The notes under the pieces: generated by a model
Databases searched by the model: none
What the model was told of the DNA's origin: nothing
Seen by the model: only the letters and a program-made list of their open reading frames with translations
In this document: in pieces, positions 20,716 through 32,974 of the stretch
How positions within the stretch are numbered: position 1 is the first letter of the stretch
Layout: the number at the start of each line of letters is the position of its first letter
Source of the DNA: Macrostomum hystrix
Taxonomy: Eukaryota; Platyhelminthes; Macrostomidae
Direction of reading: 5' to 3'
DNA: 64,000 nucleotides
Assembly: GCA_950097015.1 (NCBI GenBank)
Contig: CATNEN010000012.1
Span: 2,287,501 to 2,351,500, forward strand
Translations under genes and position numbers: made by a program

Positions 20716-21268
20716 GTGCCAAATGAAATCGCAATTTACAGTACACTTAGTTGAAGTTATTTTGAAGTCTAATATTTATTTAAATACCATTATGTCATCC
20801 TATTTAAAGCTGTCCTATCACTATGATATAGCCTATTTTTAGAGCCACGTTTGTACATCAATAACATCAATCCTGTATCTAATTTTTTGGGCATTCAGTG
20901 AGTGCCCTACTTACTGTCACCTAGTGCAAGTCATTAGCGGTAAATCAACCAATTCTTTTATCGATTTTTGCCATCATTCTTTAAATTCGTCGAAAATTGG
21001 AATTAGGCTCAAGTCATCGTCTCAAGCCTTTCTGACTGCTCATTGGGCAGTGTGTACTCCGCTTGACCAATCAAATTAAGGCGCTGTGTACGTAAGATGA
21101 CAAAAGTGATTACGTAATCAGATGTTTTGATTGCCGCGATCAATAAGGCCGATTTGGCAACCTACATAATAGCAAATCAAACAGTCATTGTGGCAAATTG
21201 TCCTGCTTTAATACTTCAATAGTAATTGTGAAGATTTCCGAGAAGCCGGCACTGCGATAAACGCAAAC
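20716..21268. other. Upstream flank of knottin-like gene copy 3
   Basis: The stretch is near identical to 119-660. One difference is a short insertion (CATCAATCCTGTATCTA) at about 20,865-20,882, which is most of one unit of the intronic 22-bp minisatellite placed outside its array. Confidence 0.65.
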
Positions 21269-23169
21269 ATGAAGTTGACCCTGATCTGCCTTATTGGCCT
21301 GGCCGCTGTGCTCATCTCCTGCTCAGGTGAATGGAAATTGCTGATTAAAACACTTCGACATCTTGAAGATCTATAAGCCATAATTTATTGTCTGGCCAAT
21401 ACTTTATTTAGTAGATGTCAATCCTGTATCTAGTAGATGCCAATCCTGTATCTAGTAGATGCTTATCCTGTATCTAGTAGATGCCAATCCTGTATCTAGT
21501 AGATGTCAATCCTGTATCTAGTAGATGCCAATCCTGTATCTAGTAGATGTCAATCCTGTATCTAGTAGATGCCAATCCTGTATCTAGTCGATGCCAATCC
21601 TGTATCTAGTAGATGCCAATCCTGTATCTAGTAGATGCCAATCCTGTATCTAGTAGATGCCAATCCTGTATCTAGTAGATGCCAATCCTGTATCTAGTAG
21701 ATGCCAATCCTGTATCTAGTAGATGCCAATCCTGTATCTAGTAGATGCCAATCCTGTATCTAGTAGATGCCAATCCTGTATCTAGTAGATGCCAATCCTG
21801 TATCTAGTAGATGCCAATCCTGTATCTAGTAGATGCCAATCCTGTATCTAGTAGATGCCAATCCTGTATCTAGTAGATGCCAATCCTGTATCTAGTAGAT
21901 GCCAATCCTGTATCTAGTAGATGCCAATCCTGTATCTAGTAGATGCCAATCCTGCATCTAGTCGATGCCAATCCTGTATCTAGTAGATGCCAATCCTGTA
22001 TCTAGTAGATGCCAATCCTGTATCTAGTAGATGCCAATCCTGTATCTAGTAGATGCCAATCCTGTATCTAGTAGATGCCAATCCTGTATCTAGTAGATGC
22101 CAATCCTGTATCTAGTAGATGCCAATCCTGTATCTAGTAGATGCCAATCCTGTATCTAGTAGATGCCAATCCTGTATCTAGTAGATGCCAATCCTGTATC
22201 TAGTAGATGCCAATCCTGTATCTAGTAGATGCCAATCCTGTATCTAGTAGATGCCAATCCTGTATCTAGTAGATGCCAATCCTGTATCTAGTAGATGCCA
22301 ATCCTGTATCTAGTAGATGCCAATCCTGTATCTAGTAGATGCGAATCCTGTATCTAGTAGATGCCAATCCTGTATCTAGTCGATGCCAATCCTGTATCTA
22401 GTAGATGCCAATCCTGTATCTAGTAGATGTCAATCCTGTATCTAGTAGATGCCAATACTGTATCTAGTAGATGTCAATTCTGTATCCAGTAGATGCCAAT
22501 CCTGTATCTAGTAGATGCCAATCCTGTATCTAGTAGATGCCAATCCTGTATCTAGTAGATGCCAATCCTGTATCTAGTAGATGCCAATCCTGTATCTAGT
22601 AGATGTCAATTCTGTATCCAGTAGATGCCAATCCTGTATCTAGTAGATGCCAATCCTGTATCTAGTAGATGCCAATCCTGTATCTAGTAGATGCCAATCC
22701 TGTATCTAGTAGATGCCAATCCTGTATCTAGTAGATGCCAATTCTGTATCTAGTAGATGCTAATCCTGTATCTAGTAGATGTCAATCCTGTATCTAGTCG
22801 ATGCCAATCCTGTATCTAGTAGATGCCAATCCTGTATCTAGTAGATGCCAATTCCAGAAAATAATTTTATCGAACATTCAATGCGGCATTCTCTATGCGA
22901 GTATTAAATTCAATGCAACAACACCCGTCTACCCGCTGTTTTTTTTAGAGGGATTTCATAGTTGCCGTCAAAAGAACGATCGCTGCCGTGCCTACTACCC
23001 ACGTTCGCGCCGGTGTTGCGGCGGTCTGGAGTGCCGCTCGGGTCGCTGCGACGCCGCCTGCCTGGAGCATCGCGCACTTTGCAGGCGCGACAACGAATGC
23101 TGCACCGGCGTCTGCATGTGGTCGCGCTGGCGGAAGCAGCGAGTTTGCAGTCTTGGCCACCACTGGTGA
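21269..23169 (+). CDS. Secreted double six-cysteine (knottin-like) peptide, forward copy 3
   Basis: Exons are 21,269-21,326 and 22,949-23,169. The acceptor is TTTTTTTTAG, a TAG where the other copies have CAG. The signal peptide and the 12-cysteine pattern equal those of copy 1, with a few substitutions in exon 2 (for example Met for Glu after the eleventh cysteine). It ends His-His-Trp TGA. The intron is about 1.6 kb, nearly all minisatellite. Confidence 0.8.
21411..22855. repeat. 22-bp minisatellite in the intron of knottin copy 3
   Basis: About 65 units of the 22-bp repeat make this the longest of the four arrays. Long internal stretches are identical, which points to recent expansion. 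Confidence 0.95.
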
Positions 23170-23522
23170 AATGGTGGCTTCAATGACTGTCGAGTGATAT
23201 CTGTTTTAAAATTCACAGAAAGCTAGAAGTTAAGCGCATTAAATTTTACAGTATTACTGCGCAGCCAACTCTGACGGAAAATATATTCAATAATAAATCA
23301 ATAAATCGTTTAAAAACTTTTTAAATGAATGCTTTGATGAATTAATAAAAATGTAGAATGGCCTTATTAATAGTCTTCATTTTTTCCATAATACTTTAAT
23401 GGATGGAAATGGTTTATTGGTACTCGAGCCGACACTGAGAAATAAATTCAGCAGTCCACAGACACCGTGTAGTGCAGAGTCTCTAGCCAGCTCCACCGCA
23501 GCGGATGCGGGGATCAGCGTCG

Positions 23523-23872
23523 TCAGTTCCGCTTGCAGACTCGCTGCATCTGCCAGCGCGACCACTCGCAGACGCCGGAGCAGCATTCCTTGTCGCGTCG
23601 GCAGCTCGCGCGATGCTCCAGGCAGGTGGCGACGCAGCGACCCGAGCGGCACTCCAGACGGCCGCAACAGCTGCGCCACGGTCGGATGGCATCGCAGCGA
23701 TCGTCCTTCTGACGGCAGGCCTCTGAAACCGGTTGGGGATCATGGCGAATCAATGGAAATCCCATTGAAACTGCAATGCTTCTGTTGAGAATATTCTCCA
23801 GTTGACTCACGTACCTGAGCTGCAGATGAGCAGGACAGACAGCACGGCAAAGCACAGCAGAGTTGGCTTCAT
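23523..23872 (-). CDS. Secreted double six-cysteine (knottin-like) peptide, reverse copy 3
   Basis: Exon 1 is 23,872-23,815 and exon 2 is 23,722-23,523, with the same donor, acceptor and cysteine spacing as reverse copy 2. The protein differs by only a few residues. The TATA box is at 23,953-23,961. It is tail to tail with forward copy 3, about 350 bp apart. Confidence 0.8.
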
Positions 23873-24154
23873 GATTTCTCACCTGTAGTTTGTACGAGCT
23901 AGGTTGCAGACTTTGCTTGTGGACTGACTAGATCTGCTTTAGTCGACTAGCGGCTTTATAGGGCTTGGAGATGCGAAGGCAGCGCCCCGGACCGCATGTT
24001 GGAAGCACCTGTGAGACTTGCACGGCCTGCTCTGGTCAGTGTTGCAAGTGACTAGGCTTTGAGCAACTCTTGATCAGCTTTATTAACCAACATGCGGCCT
24101 GTAGACTCAGCAGAGCATGCTGCTCGGTCATGTTGCTAATGGATATTGAGCATT

Positions 24155-24405
24155 GGACAACTGGGGACTGTTAACTGGAGATGGACAACTGGGGACTGTC
24201 AACTGGACATGGACAACTGGGGACTGCCAACTGGAGATGGACAACTGGGGACTGTTAACTGGAGATGGACAACTGGGGACTGCCAACTGGAGATGGACAA
24301 CTGGGGACTGCCAACTGGAGATGGACAACTGGGGACTGCCAACTGGAGATGGACAACTGGGGACTGCCAACTGGAGATGGACAACTAGGGACTGTTAACT
24401 GGGGT
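24155..24405. repeat. 28-bp minisatellite
   Basis: About nine units with GATGGACAACTGGGGACTG and CCAACTGGA start where the ~91-bp repeat of copy 3 stops. It is open in several frames on both strands and is not a gene. Confidence 0.95.
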
Positions 24406-24559
24406 TTTTTTACAGAATGACTTGCTACTTGACGGTTCGACTATGTGGAAGCATTTATCTCAATTTACTTAAATTCATTTAAATTCATTTTAATATTGTC
24501 ATTCCAATTCCTTTGTTACATTGAAATGCAAATATTTGTGAAAGCAGACGTAAAGAGTT

Positions 24560-24822
24560 GTATTCTTATCAATATTCTTATCAATATTCTTATCAATATT
24601 CTTATCAATATTCTTATCAATATTCTTATCAATATTCTTATCAATATTCTTATCAATATTCTTATCAATATTCTTATCAATATTCTTATCAATACTCTTA
24701 TCAATATTCTTATCAATATTCTTATCAATATTCTTATCAATATTCTTATCAATATTCTTATCAATATTCTTATCAATATTCTTATCAGTATTCTTATGAA
24801 TATTCTTATCAATATTCTTATA
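24560..24822. repeat. 12-bp AT-rich repeat (ATTCTTATCAAT)n
   Basis: About 21 units of a 12-bp repeat give artificial Ile-Leu-Ile-Asn frames. Confidence 0.95.
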
Positions 24823-25361
24823 TAAAACTTTTCTTTTTTTCGGTTTGTGTTTTTAACTCGAAAACTTAAGTCGAAGGCAGCAGCAGGTCAGTTAGGAATA
24901 ATATATATTCTTGCTGGCGCAGTTTTCTGAGCGCAATAAAACATTGCCCTGACTTAACGCTTTATTTCTGAACGGTAGCTAATGTTTAGTTTTCGCTGAA
25001 TTAATTAATTAATCCTGTATCTAGTATTAATTTATCGGATCGGGCCTTTCAAATGGCGACACCCGCAAGCGGATGGTCGGGGAGGTATGCGAGATTTTGT
25101 TGGTTTGAATTTGAATTTGAATTTCATTGCTTAATTTGCTTAATTTGCTTAATTTGCATAGTTTGTTTAAGCCTTCTTAAACAAGTTTAAGTTTTTCGTT
25201 GCCGCCAGCTCAGCATTTGTTACCGGCCCCGCCTCAAGACTCGCTGTGTATGGCTACTGGCGTATCTGCGGTCTGACTGTCTTCATAAATAGGGCACAGA
25301 GAGCTGCGTCACTGCCGCTGAGACAACACACTGTGCTTCCTAAATCAATATCGGCCTTTCA
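24823..25361. other. Upstream region of the neprilysin-like gene
   Basis: The stretch is non-coding. It has a run of TTTGAATTTGAATTT and TTAATTTGC repeats near 25,110-25,160. An isolated minisatellite-like AATCCTGTATCTAGTA lies at about 25,012-25,027. Confidence 0.5.
25284..25292 (+). promoter_or_regulatory. TATA box of the neprilysin-like gene
   Basis: CATAAATAG lies 70-78 bases before the ATG at 25,362, leaving room for a start site near 25,315 and a short leader. Confidence 0.45.
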
Positions 25362-28300
25362 ATGGAGAATCCGGACGACAAATACAAGATCTTCGACAAC
25401 AGCGACATGAAGGACGGCGCCAGCGGCTGGCGGGTGATCGGCTTCGACTCGGGCGGGGTTATTGTCCTGCGGCGCCGATTTTCCTACACAATGGCTCTAG
25501 TCCTGCTGGCTGTTTGCTTTGGTTGCATGCTCGGCGTGATCTTCCTGATGCTGTTCAGCGTGTCCAGCGTGCATGTCGGCCAGCTCCGGGCTCAGGTTAA
25601 AGCTCTGCGCCAGGCCCAGTCGGAGACGTGCCGCACCGAGCAGTGCCTTCAGCAGGCGGCCTACCTGACGAAGATCATGAACCATAGCGCGGATCCGTGC
25701 GATGATTTCTACGAATACGCATGCGGCAACTTCGACCGAGTGCTGCCTTACGATCATTGGTTCGCTTACACCTCCGTGTTTCACGAGATGGACCGCAAGG
25801 CGCAGGACGACATCGAGACCACCCTGACTAAGCCGTTGTCCGAGGATGCACCTAGCTGGGAGGTGAAGGTCAAGGAGTATTACTGGATTTGTACTCAGTA
25901 CTATAGCACCTACCTGCACAATGAGAACCCGTTTATCACCGACGTGCTCAATCGGACTGATTTCGGCGGCCTGGGTAACTACCTGCTGGGCCGCAGCCTG
26001 GACACAGCCGATGTTGACCTGATGTTCCGGACTGTCAGTGGAAAATACTACGTGCCTTCGCTATTCAATGCTGGCAGCCGGTGGAGCGACTACTTGCACA
26101 AGACTGACTCTGACCGCAGATACAACATCTGGGTGAGCTGCGGCTTTTGCGCTTTGCTTTGAGGGTCAGCGATGGAGTCAGAAGCACGACAGTCAATGAC
26201 AACAGGCCTTTAAGGGTCAGTGACTTAGGGTGTGAGTTACTGAGAGTCAGTGGCATGGGACAGTGACAGGTCAGTGACAGGGGTCAGTTACAGGGGTCAG
26301 TGACAGGGCTCAGTGACGGGTCAGTGACAGGGGTCAGTGACAGGGGTCAGTGACAGGGGTCAGTGACAGGGGTCAGTGACAGGGGTCAGTGACAGGGGTC
26401 AGTGACAGGGTCAGTGACAGGGGTCAGTGACAGGGGTCAGTGACAGGGGTCAGTGACAGGGGTCAGTGACAGGGGTCAGTGACAGGGGTCAGTGACAGGG
26501 GTCAGTGACAGGGGTCAGTGACAGGGGTCAGTGACAGGGGTCAGTGACAGGGGTCAGTGACAGGGGTCAGTGACAGGGGTCAGTGACAGGGGTCAGTGAC
26601 AGGGGTCAGTGACAGGGGTCAGTGACAGGGGTCAGTGACAGGGGTCAGTGACAGGGGTCAGTGACAGGGGTCAGTGACAGGGGTCAGTGACAGGGGTCAG
26701 TGACAGGGGTCAGTGACAGGGCTCAGTGACAGGGGTCAGTGACAGGGGTCGGTGACATTGAGCTATTGATAGGGTCTCAGTCTTGAGAATAATTTGTGTA
26801 CGATATCAATACAAGTGACGATGATGTCAATTATTGATACAGTTGTTTTAAGAGTTGTGTTGACGTCAAAATTGCTTGTGACAAGGGATAACAGTTAGAT
26901 TTACCTTTACCAACAGGTTGGCCGCAGCTCGAAGAGCGTTGGAATCATTCGCTACAATCTGTACTACTCAAGGGTAAGTGTATTTATGCTCGCTGAGTTA
27001 TAACAAATGTCTACAGATAATTTAAATTATAAAATATCTTTTAAAAAACCTTCAGCACAAAGACATATACTTGCGATTCGTAAAGGAGGTGGCTCAACTT
27101 CTTATCAGGGACAGCAACATGAACATCCAGAATCAGGATCAGATTGCGAACACCTTTGCCAGCGATGTACTTTACATGGAGCAGCAGCTACTGCAGGTAC
27201 AAACTGACTGACTGACAAACTGTCAAAATAACTGACTGACTGACAAACTGTCAAAATAACTGACTGACTGACAAACTGTCAAAATAACTGACTGACTGAC
27301 AAACTGTCAAAATAACTGACTGACTGACAAACTGTCAAAATAACTGACTGACTGACAAACTGTCAAAATAACTGACTGACTGACAAACTGTCAAAATAAC
27401 TGAGTGACTGACAAACTATCAAAATAAATGACTGACTGACAAACAGTCAAAATAACTGACTGACTGACAAACTGTCAAAATAAATGACTGACTGACAAAC
27501 TGTCAAAATAACTGACTGACTGACAAACTGTCAAAATAACTGACTGACTGACAAACTGTCAAAATAACTGACTGACTGACAAACTGTCAAAATAAATGAC
27601 TGACTGACAAACTGTCAAAATAACTGACTGACTGACAAACTGTCAAAATAACTGACTGACTGACAAACTGTCAAAATAACTGACTGACTGACAAACTGTC
27701 AAAATAAATGACTGACTGACAAACTGTCAAAATAAATGACTGACTGACAAACTGTCAAAATAAATGACTGACTGACAAACTGTCAAAATAACTGACTGAC
27801 TGACAAACTGTCAAAATAAATGACTGACTGACAAACTGTCAAAATAACTGACTGACTGACTAAAATACTGACAGACTGACTGAAATACTGACAGACTGAC
27901 TAAAATACTGACAGACTTACTAAAATACTGACAGACTGACTGTAATAGTGACAGACTGAGTGAAATACTGACAGACTGAGTGAAATACTGACAGACTGAC
28001 TGAAATACTGACAGACTGACTGAAATACTGACAGACTGACTGAAATACTGACAGACTGACTAAAATACTGACAGACTTACTAAAATACTGACAGACTGAC
28101 TGAAATACTGACAGACTGAGTGAAATACTGACAGACTGAGTGAAATACTGACAGACTGACTGAAATACTGACAGACTGACTGAAATACTGACAGACTGAC
28201 TGAAATACTGACAGACGGACTGAAATAGTGACAGACTGAGTGAAATACTGACAGACTGACTGAAATACTGACAGACTGACTGAAATACTGACAGACGGAC

Positions 28301-31300
28301 TGAAATAGTGACAGACTGAGTGAAATACTGACAGACTGACTGAAATACTGACAGACTGAGTGAAATACTGACAGACTGAGCGAAATACTGACAGACTGAG
28401 TGAAATACTGACAGACTGACTGAAATACTGACAGACTGACTGAAATACTGAAAGACTGAGTGAAATACCGACAGACTGAGTGAAATACTGACAGACTGAG
28501 TGAAATACTGACAGACTGAGTGAAATACTGACAGACTGAGTGAAATACTGACAGACTGAGTGAAATACTGACAGACTGACTGAAATACTGACAGACTGAC
28601 TGAAATACTGACAGACTGACTGAAATACTGACAGACTGACTGAAATAGTGACAGACTGACTGAAATAGTGACAGACTGACTGAAAGACTGACAGACTGAC
28701 TGAAATAGTGACAGACTGACTGTAATACTGACAGACTGACTGAAGTAGTGACAGACTGAGTGAAATAGTGACAGACTGAGTGTAATAGTGACAGACTGAC
28801 TGAAATAGTGACAGACTGAGTGTAATAGTGACAGACTGAGTGAAATAGTGACAGACTGAGTGAAATAGTGACAGACTGAGTGAAATAGTGACAGACTTAC
28901 TAAAATACTGACAGACTGACTGAAATACTGACAGACTGAGTGAAATAGTGACAGACTGACTGTAATAGTGACAGACTGACTGTAATAGTGACAGACTGAC
29001 TGTAATAGTGACAGACTAACTGTAATAGTGACAGACTGAGTGAAATACTGACATACTGAGTGAAATACTGACAGACTGACTGAAATACTGACATACAGTC
29101 TGTCAAGTACGCACACAGACAGACTGACAGTTTTTAGAGATTCGCCGTCGCCGCAACCCGCAGATCCATCGCGAGTCATGGTCTAGCGAGTGGTCCATGT
29201 TCACGTGGGACGACCCCACGCACCCTGACCGCATGCTGAAGGTGAGCGATCTCACGTCGCGAATGTCCTCCCTGATTGACTTCAAGGCCTACCTGAGGGC
29301 CATCTATGGCGACAACAAGATAACGGATGACACCCCAGTGGTGATGTACAGCGCCAGCTACATGGACAAGCTCAACACACTACTCACACAGATGAGCAAC
29401 AATAACACATTGGAGTACAAGCGGTAAAGACTCACTGATAATAAAGCAGAAACTTGTGAACTTGTGTACTTGTGAACTTGTGTACTTGGGAACTTGTGTA
29501 CTTGTGAACTTGTGTACTTGTGAACTTGTGTACTTGTGAACTTGTGTACTTGTGAACTTGTGTACTTGTGAACTTGTGTACTTGTGAACTTGTGTACTTG
29601 TGAACTTGTGTACTTGTGAATTTGTGTACTTGTGAACTTGTGTACTTGTGAACTTGTGTACTTGGGAACTTGTGTACTTGTGAATTTGTGTACTTGTGAA
29701 TTTGTTTACTTGTCAATTTGTTTACTGGTGAATTTGTGTACTTGTAAATTTGTCTCTCAAGTGTAATAGTGAATTTGTGAATTTGTGAACTTGGGAAACT
29801 TAAAACTTAAGCAGTTTAACTTAAGCCATTAAACTAAAATCAAAACAGCAAAGTTGGCAACTTCCTTACCTGGGTGCTGGCCTCATTCTTCGAGTGGGAC
29901 CTCAGCCCGGAGTACCGGCTAAAATTCAAGTCAATTCGCGATATCACCTGGTACACATTCAATCCCGAGGAGAATGCGCATGATTTCTGCTTCGCAACCG
30001 CCCGATGGGGCATGAACAAGGCCTTGTCCGGTCTCTACGTGCGCGAGTACTTTGACGAGGCCAGCCGTGACAAGGCAAGACCTTTTGAGCTTCATGACAC
30101 ACTCTGAGCATAGTGACCTCCTGACCCCATTCTGAGCATTGTGACCTCCTGACCCCACTCTAAGCATAGTGACCTCCTGACCCCATTCTGAGCATAGTGA
30201 CCTCCTGACACCACTCTGAGCATTGTGACTCCTGCCCCATTCTGAGCATAGTGACCTCCTGACACCACTCTGAGCATAGTGACCTCCTGACCCCATTCTG
30301 AGCATAGTGACCTCCTGACCCCATTCTGAGCATAGTGACCTCCTGACCCCATTCTGAGCATTGTGACCTCCTGAGCCCATTCTGAGCATAGTGACTCCTG
30401 CCCCACTTTGGGTGAATTTGAGCATAAAGAATTGGGACCCATAACGGCTCATATCGGCTCTTTCTCCGGCCAGGCGAATACCCTGTTCGAGCAGCTAAGA
30501 CAGGCCACCAAGACAGGCATCGAAAGCGTTGACTGGATGGACGCTGACACGAAGCGGCAGGCCAAACAGCGAGTGGACGACATCGTGGAAAAATCTGGTT
30601 ACCCAGACGAGGCCAAGAATGACGCTTACCTGAACACTGAGTTTCAGAAGGTTCGTTTAGTTCAAGATTTATCCATGTCCGGATTTATCCGTGTCCGGAT
30701 TTATCCGTGTCCGGATTTATCCGTCTTTAATACAGCCCCGAACCACCCACCTCAGATCGACACAAGAAACGGCTATTTCAGGATGCTAATCAGCTCAATA
30801 GATTATCGCAAGCAACGGCAGCTGCGCCTTCTCGAAAGTTATAATCCGTTGGACATGGACCACTGGGGCCAGCTTTGGGACACGCACTCCAGTTACCAAT
30901 TGTACGGCAATGAACTGCTGGTGCAGGCCGGCATTCTGCAGGCACCTCTGTTCTCGAAGGACCTGCCCCAGCAGCTGGTCTACGGCGGCATGGGAACAAT
31001 GCTGGCATATGAGATCTTGCAGTCGTTTGACGTTTTCGGTTAGTGCTGTTGTGGAGTTGACTTAGGACTGGATATCTATAGCCTAGCCTGAATGTAAGCA
31101 CAAATATAAAATCCTACCTTGCTCCAGTCGGTGCTCATTGATGCAAACATAGCCATCTCACTCCATTCGATTTTTATTGGTGCAATCACACCCACCTCAC
31201 TCCAGTCGTTGGTCATTGGTGGAAACACACCCATCTCACTCCAGTCGATTTTGATTGGTGTAATCACACCAACCTCACTCCAGTCGATGCTCCAGACGAT

Positions 31301-32747
31301 GTAGACGATGCTCAATGGTGCAAACACACCATCGTATTCCGTTCTAATTATAGTCTTCAAGGTACTTTGCAATAACCCCAAATAAAACAGGCCAACTGTA
31401 CGACAAGTCGGTGGGCTACAAGTCTAAGGGCTGGTGGTCGCAGTCAGCCCTGACCGAGTACAACAGCCGCGTCTCCTGCCTTAGAGACTCCATGAAGGAG
31501 TATCTCGAGTATTACGAGAAGGACCGACTTGGCGAACTGTCAGATGAGGACCGGGTAAGTAAAAAATGGAGTCCAAATGCTCGTAGCTGCTGTTGGCCCA
31601 CATCAGGCTTGTTCCTAATTTTATGCCCAACTTGCTGATCCCAGGAGAGCAAAATCAAAGAGATACTGAAGTCTAACGTCAATTGGACTGCGCTGGAGAT
31701 TGGCGCCATCAAGAATGCTCGCCAAGCTTTCGATCTTCACAAGGGCAGCGGCAGCGAGAACTCAGCTCACGTCCGGCTGCCTGTGTACGACAACACCGAG
31801 GAGCAGATGTTCTACATCTCCTACGCTCAGGTGACTGACTCTGGCTCTGACTCTGACTGACTGTGATTGCGCTTCAATTACTAGTTTTTGCACTCCCATT
31901 TCCTGCCTAAAACATTCTTTGCAACAATCTGATTCCGCTTCAGATGAACTGTCACCACATTGGTGTGTATCACGACTACAAGTCCTGGCAGAGAAACTGG
32001 TTTCCTTGGAAAATTCTGTAAGCATGTGCTTTGTTTTTAAGCTAACTAACAATATCTCTGTGATTAGATCAACTAATCACTGCCATTCACCAGTGCATAC
32101 TAGAATACTCAAGGTATTATAGGTCTGCGGTCTATAACTTACGTTAAGCTATAGACCGCAGTTCAACACAGAGCTTTTTTAGCACCCAAGGCCAACAGGC
32201 AGGTGATGTTTACGTGACGCTAGACCGCAGTTCAACGCAGAGCTTTTTTAGCACCCAAGGCCAACAGGCACGTGATGTTTACGTGACGCTAGACTGCGGG
32301 TCGATGCTGAGCTATTTTTAGCACCTAAGGCCCAACAGCACGTGATGTTTACGTAACGCCAGATTGCGATTCGATGCAGAGTTATAAATAGCAGCAAACA
32401 AGCACGTGGTTAGCAGACCGCTTAATGCAAAATACATTTATTGTTCACAAGGCCAAACAATGACAATTAATTTTTTTGATATGATTGATTAAATATTTTC
32501 ACTCTGTAAGAACGTGTTGCTGAACTACTTACTTGGAAATAAGACAGAAATAGTTTATACATGCCTATTCTCAACCGACGTCGATGATTTCTTAAGTCGT
32601 ACAACCTGATGATTTTAAGAGTAAAAAAATCCAAACCTGCTTTTCAGTGTGAACGTGGCCGCGGCTCACGTACCGGAGTTCGCTAGCACCTTCAATTGCA
32701 AGAGGAACAGTCGCATGAACCCTGAGAAGCGTTGCGACATCTACTAG
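25362..32747 (+). CDS. Neprilysin-like M13 family protein, 11 exons, zinc site lost (probable pseudo-peptidase)
   Basis: Exons: 25362-26132, 26917-26973, 27056-27196, 29140-29423, 29849-30074, 30474-30650, 30756-31038, 31391-31554, 31645-31830, 31944-32017 and 32648-32747. Phases agree throughout and give about 820 residues (family about 700-770). The protein is type II: cytosolic residues 1-41, membrane segment about 42-66, then the M13 N-domain with DPCDDFYEYACGNFD and the C-domain with AGILQAPLF. It ends with the M13-type tail MNPEKRC. M13 enzymes cleave peptides at the cell surface using HExxH and a downstream Glu. Here HExxH reads Tyr-Glu-Ile-Leu-Gln, both zinc histidines are gone, the ENxAD region is degenerate and the late DxHSP histidine is absent. 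It may therefore bind but not cut peptides. Intron 5 has a GC donor. AATAAA lies at 32,969. Confidence 0.85.
26245..26755. repeat. 13-bp minisatellite in intron 1 of the neprilysin-like gene
   Basis: Nearly 40 units of CAGTGACAGGGGT occur with very little variation. Confidence 0.95.
27200..27862. repeat. 28-bp minisatellite in intron 3 (first array)
   Basis: About 23 units contain ACTGACTGACTGACAAACTG and TCAAAATA. Confidence 0.95.
27863..29100. repeat. 20-bp minisatellite in intron 3 (second array)
   Basis: About 62 units of AATACTGACAGACTGACTGA follow the first array directly and share its ACTGACTGA core, so one probably grew out of the other. The minus strand stays open for over 400 codons (Ser-Val-Cys-Gln-Tyr-Phe type), which is an artefact. 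Confidence 0.95.
29445..29760. repeat. 16-bp minisatellite in intron 4
   Basis: About 19 units of ACTTGTGAACTTGTGT occur, decaying at the 3' end. Confidence 0.95.
30090..30405. repeat. 27-bp minisatellite in intron 5
   Basis: About 12 units contain TCTGAGCATAGTGACCTCC. The array starts within a few bases of the GC donor of this intron (exon end 30,074). Confidence 0.95.
30655..30735. repeat. Three 20-bp repeats in intron 6
   Basis: Three copies of GTCCGGATTTATCC fill most of the 105-bp intron, showing that even short introns of this gene carry their own repeat. Confidence 0.85.
31120..31330. repeat. ~39-bp repeat in intron 7
   Basis: About five diverged units contain ACCTCACTCCAGTCG and ATTGGTG. 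Confidence 0.85.
32125..32400. repeat. ~70-bp tandem repeat in the last intron
   Basis: Four diverged units each have CTAGACCGCAGTTCAACGCA, an AGCTTTTTTAGCACC (TATAAATAGCAGC in the last) block and GTGATGTTTACGTGACG. The spacing of the TATA-like block and GC-rich flanks looks promoter-like, but no transcript start is known. Confidence 0.75.
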
Positions 32748-32968
32748 ATATTCCAGCATCGCGAGTGCCGGCAAATTATAATCGCACTATCATAATCAAT
32801 CTCATATGATACTACTTGCATGATTTTTTGTTGAGTAGGGCAACGCAAATGTAAGGGATAATCACGATTGATTTCGAATTCCTAATATTTCCGCTATTGA
32901 TTTTCATCTTCGCCAATCAAAGTAACTGATAATCTAATTTTACTGTGTCGCAAAGAGTGTGCCGTTGA

Positions 32969-32974
32969 AATAAA
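32969..32974 (+). terminator. Candidate polyadenylation signal of the neprilysin-like gene
   Basis: AATAAA lies 222 bases after the stop and is followed by further overlapping AAATAAATAAATG. It is a candidate only. Confidence 0.4.

Noticed and set aside
24146-24398. Frames of about 80 codons on both strands over the 28-bp repeat
   Set aside because: Repeat-driven open frames without any unique sequence.
27920-29179. A 419-codon minus-strand open frame rich in Ser, Val, Cys, Gln
   Set aside because: It is the 20-bp minisatellite of intron 3 read on the wrong strand.
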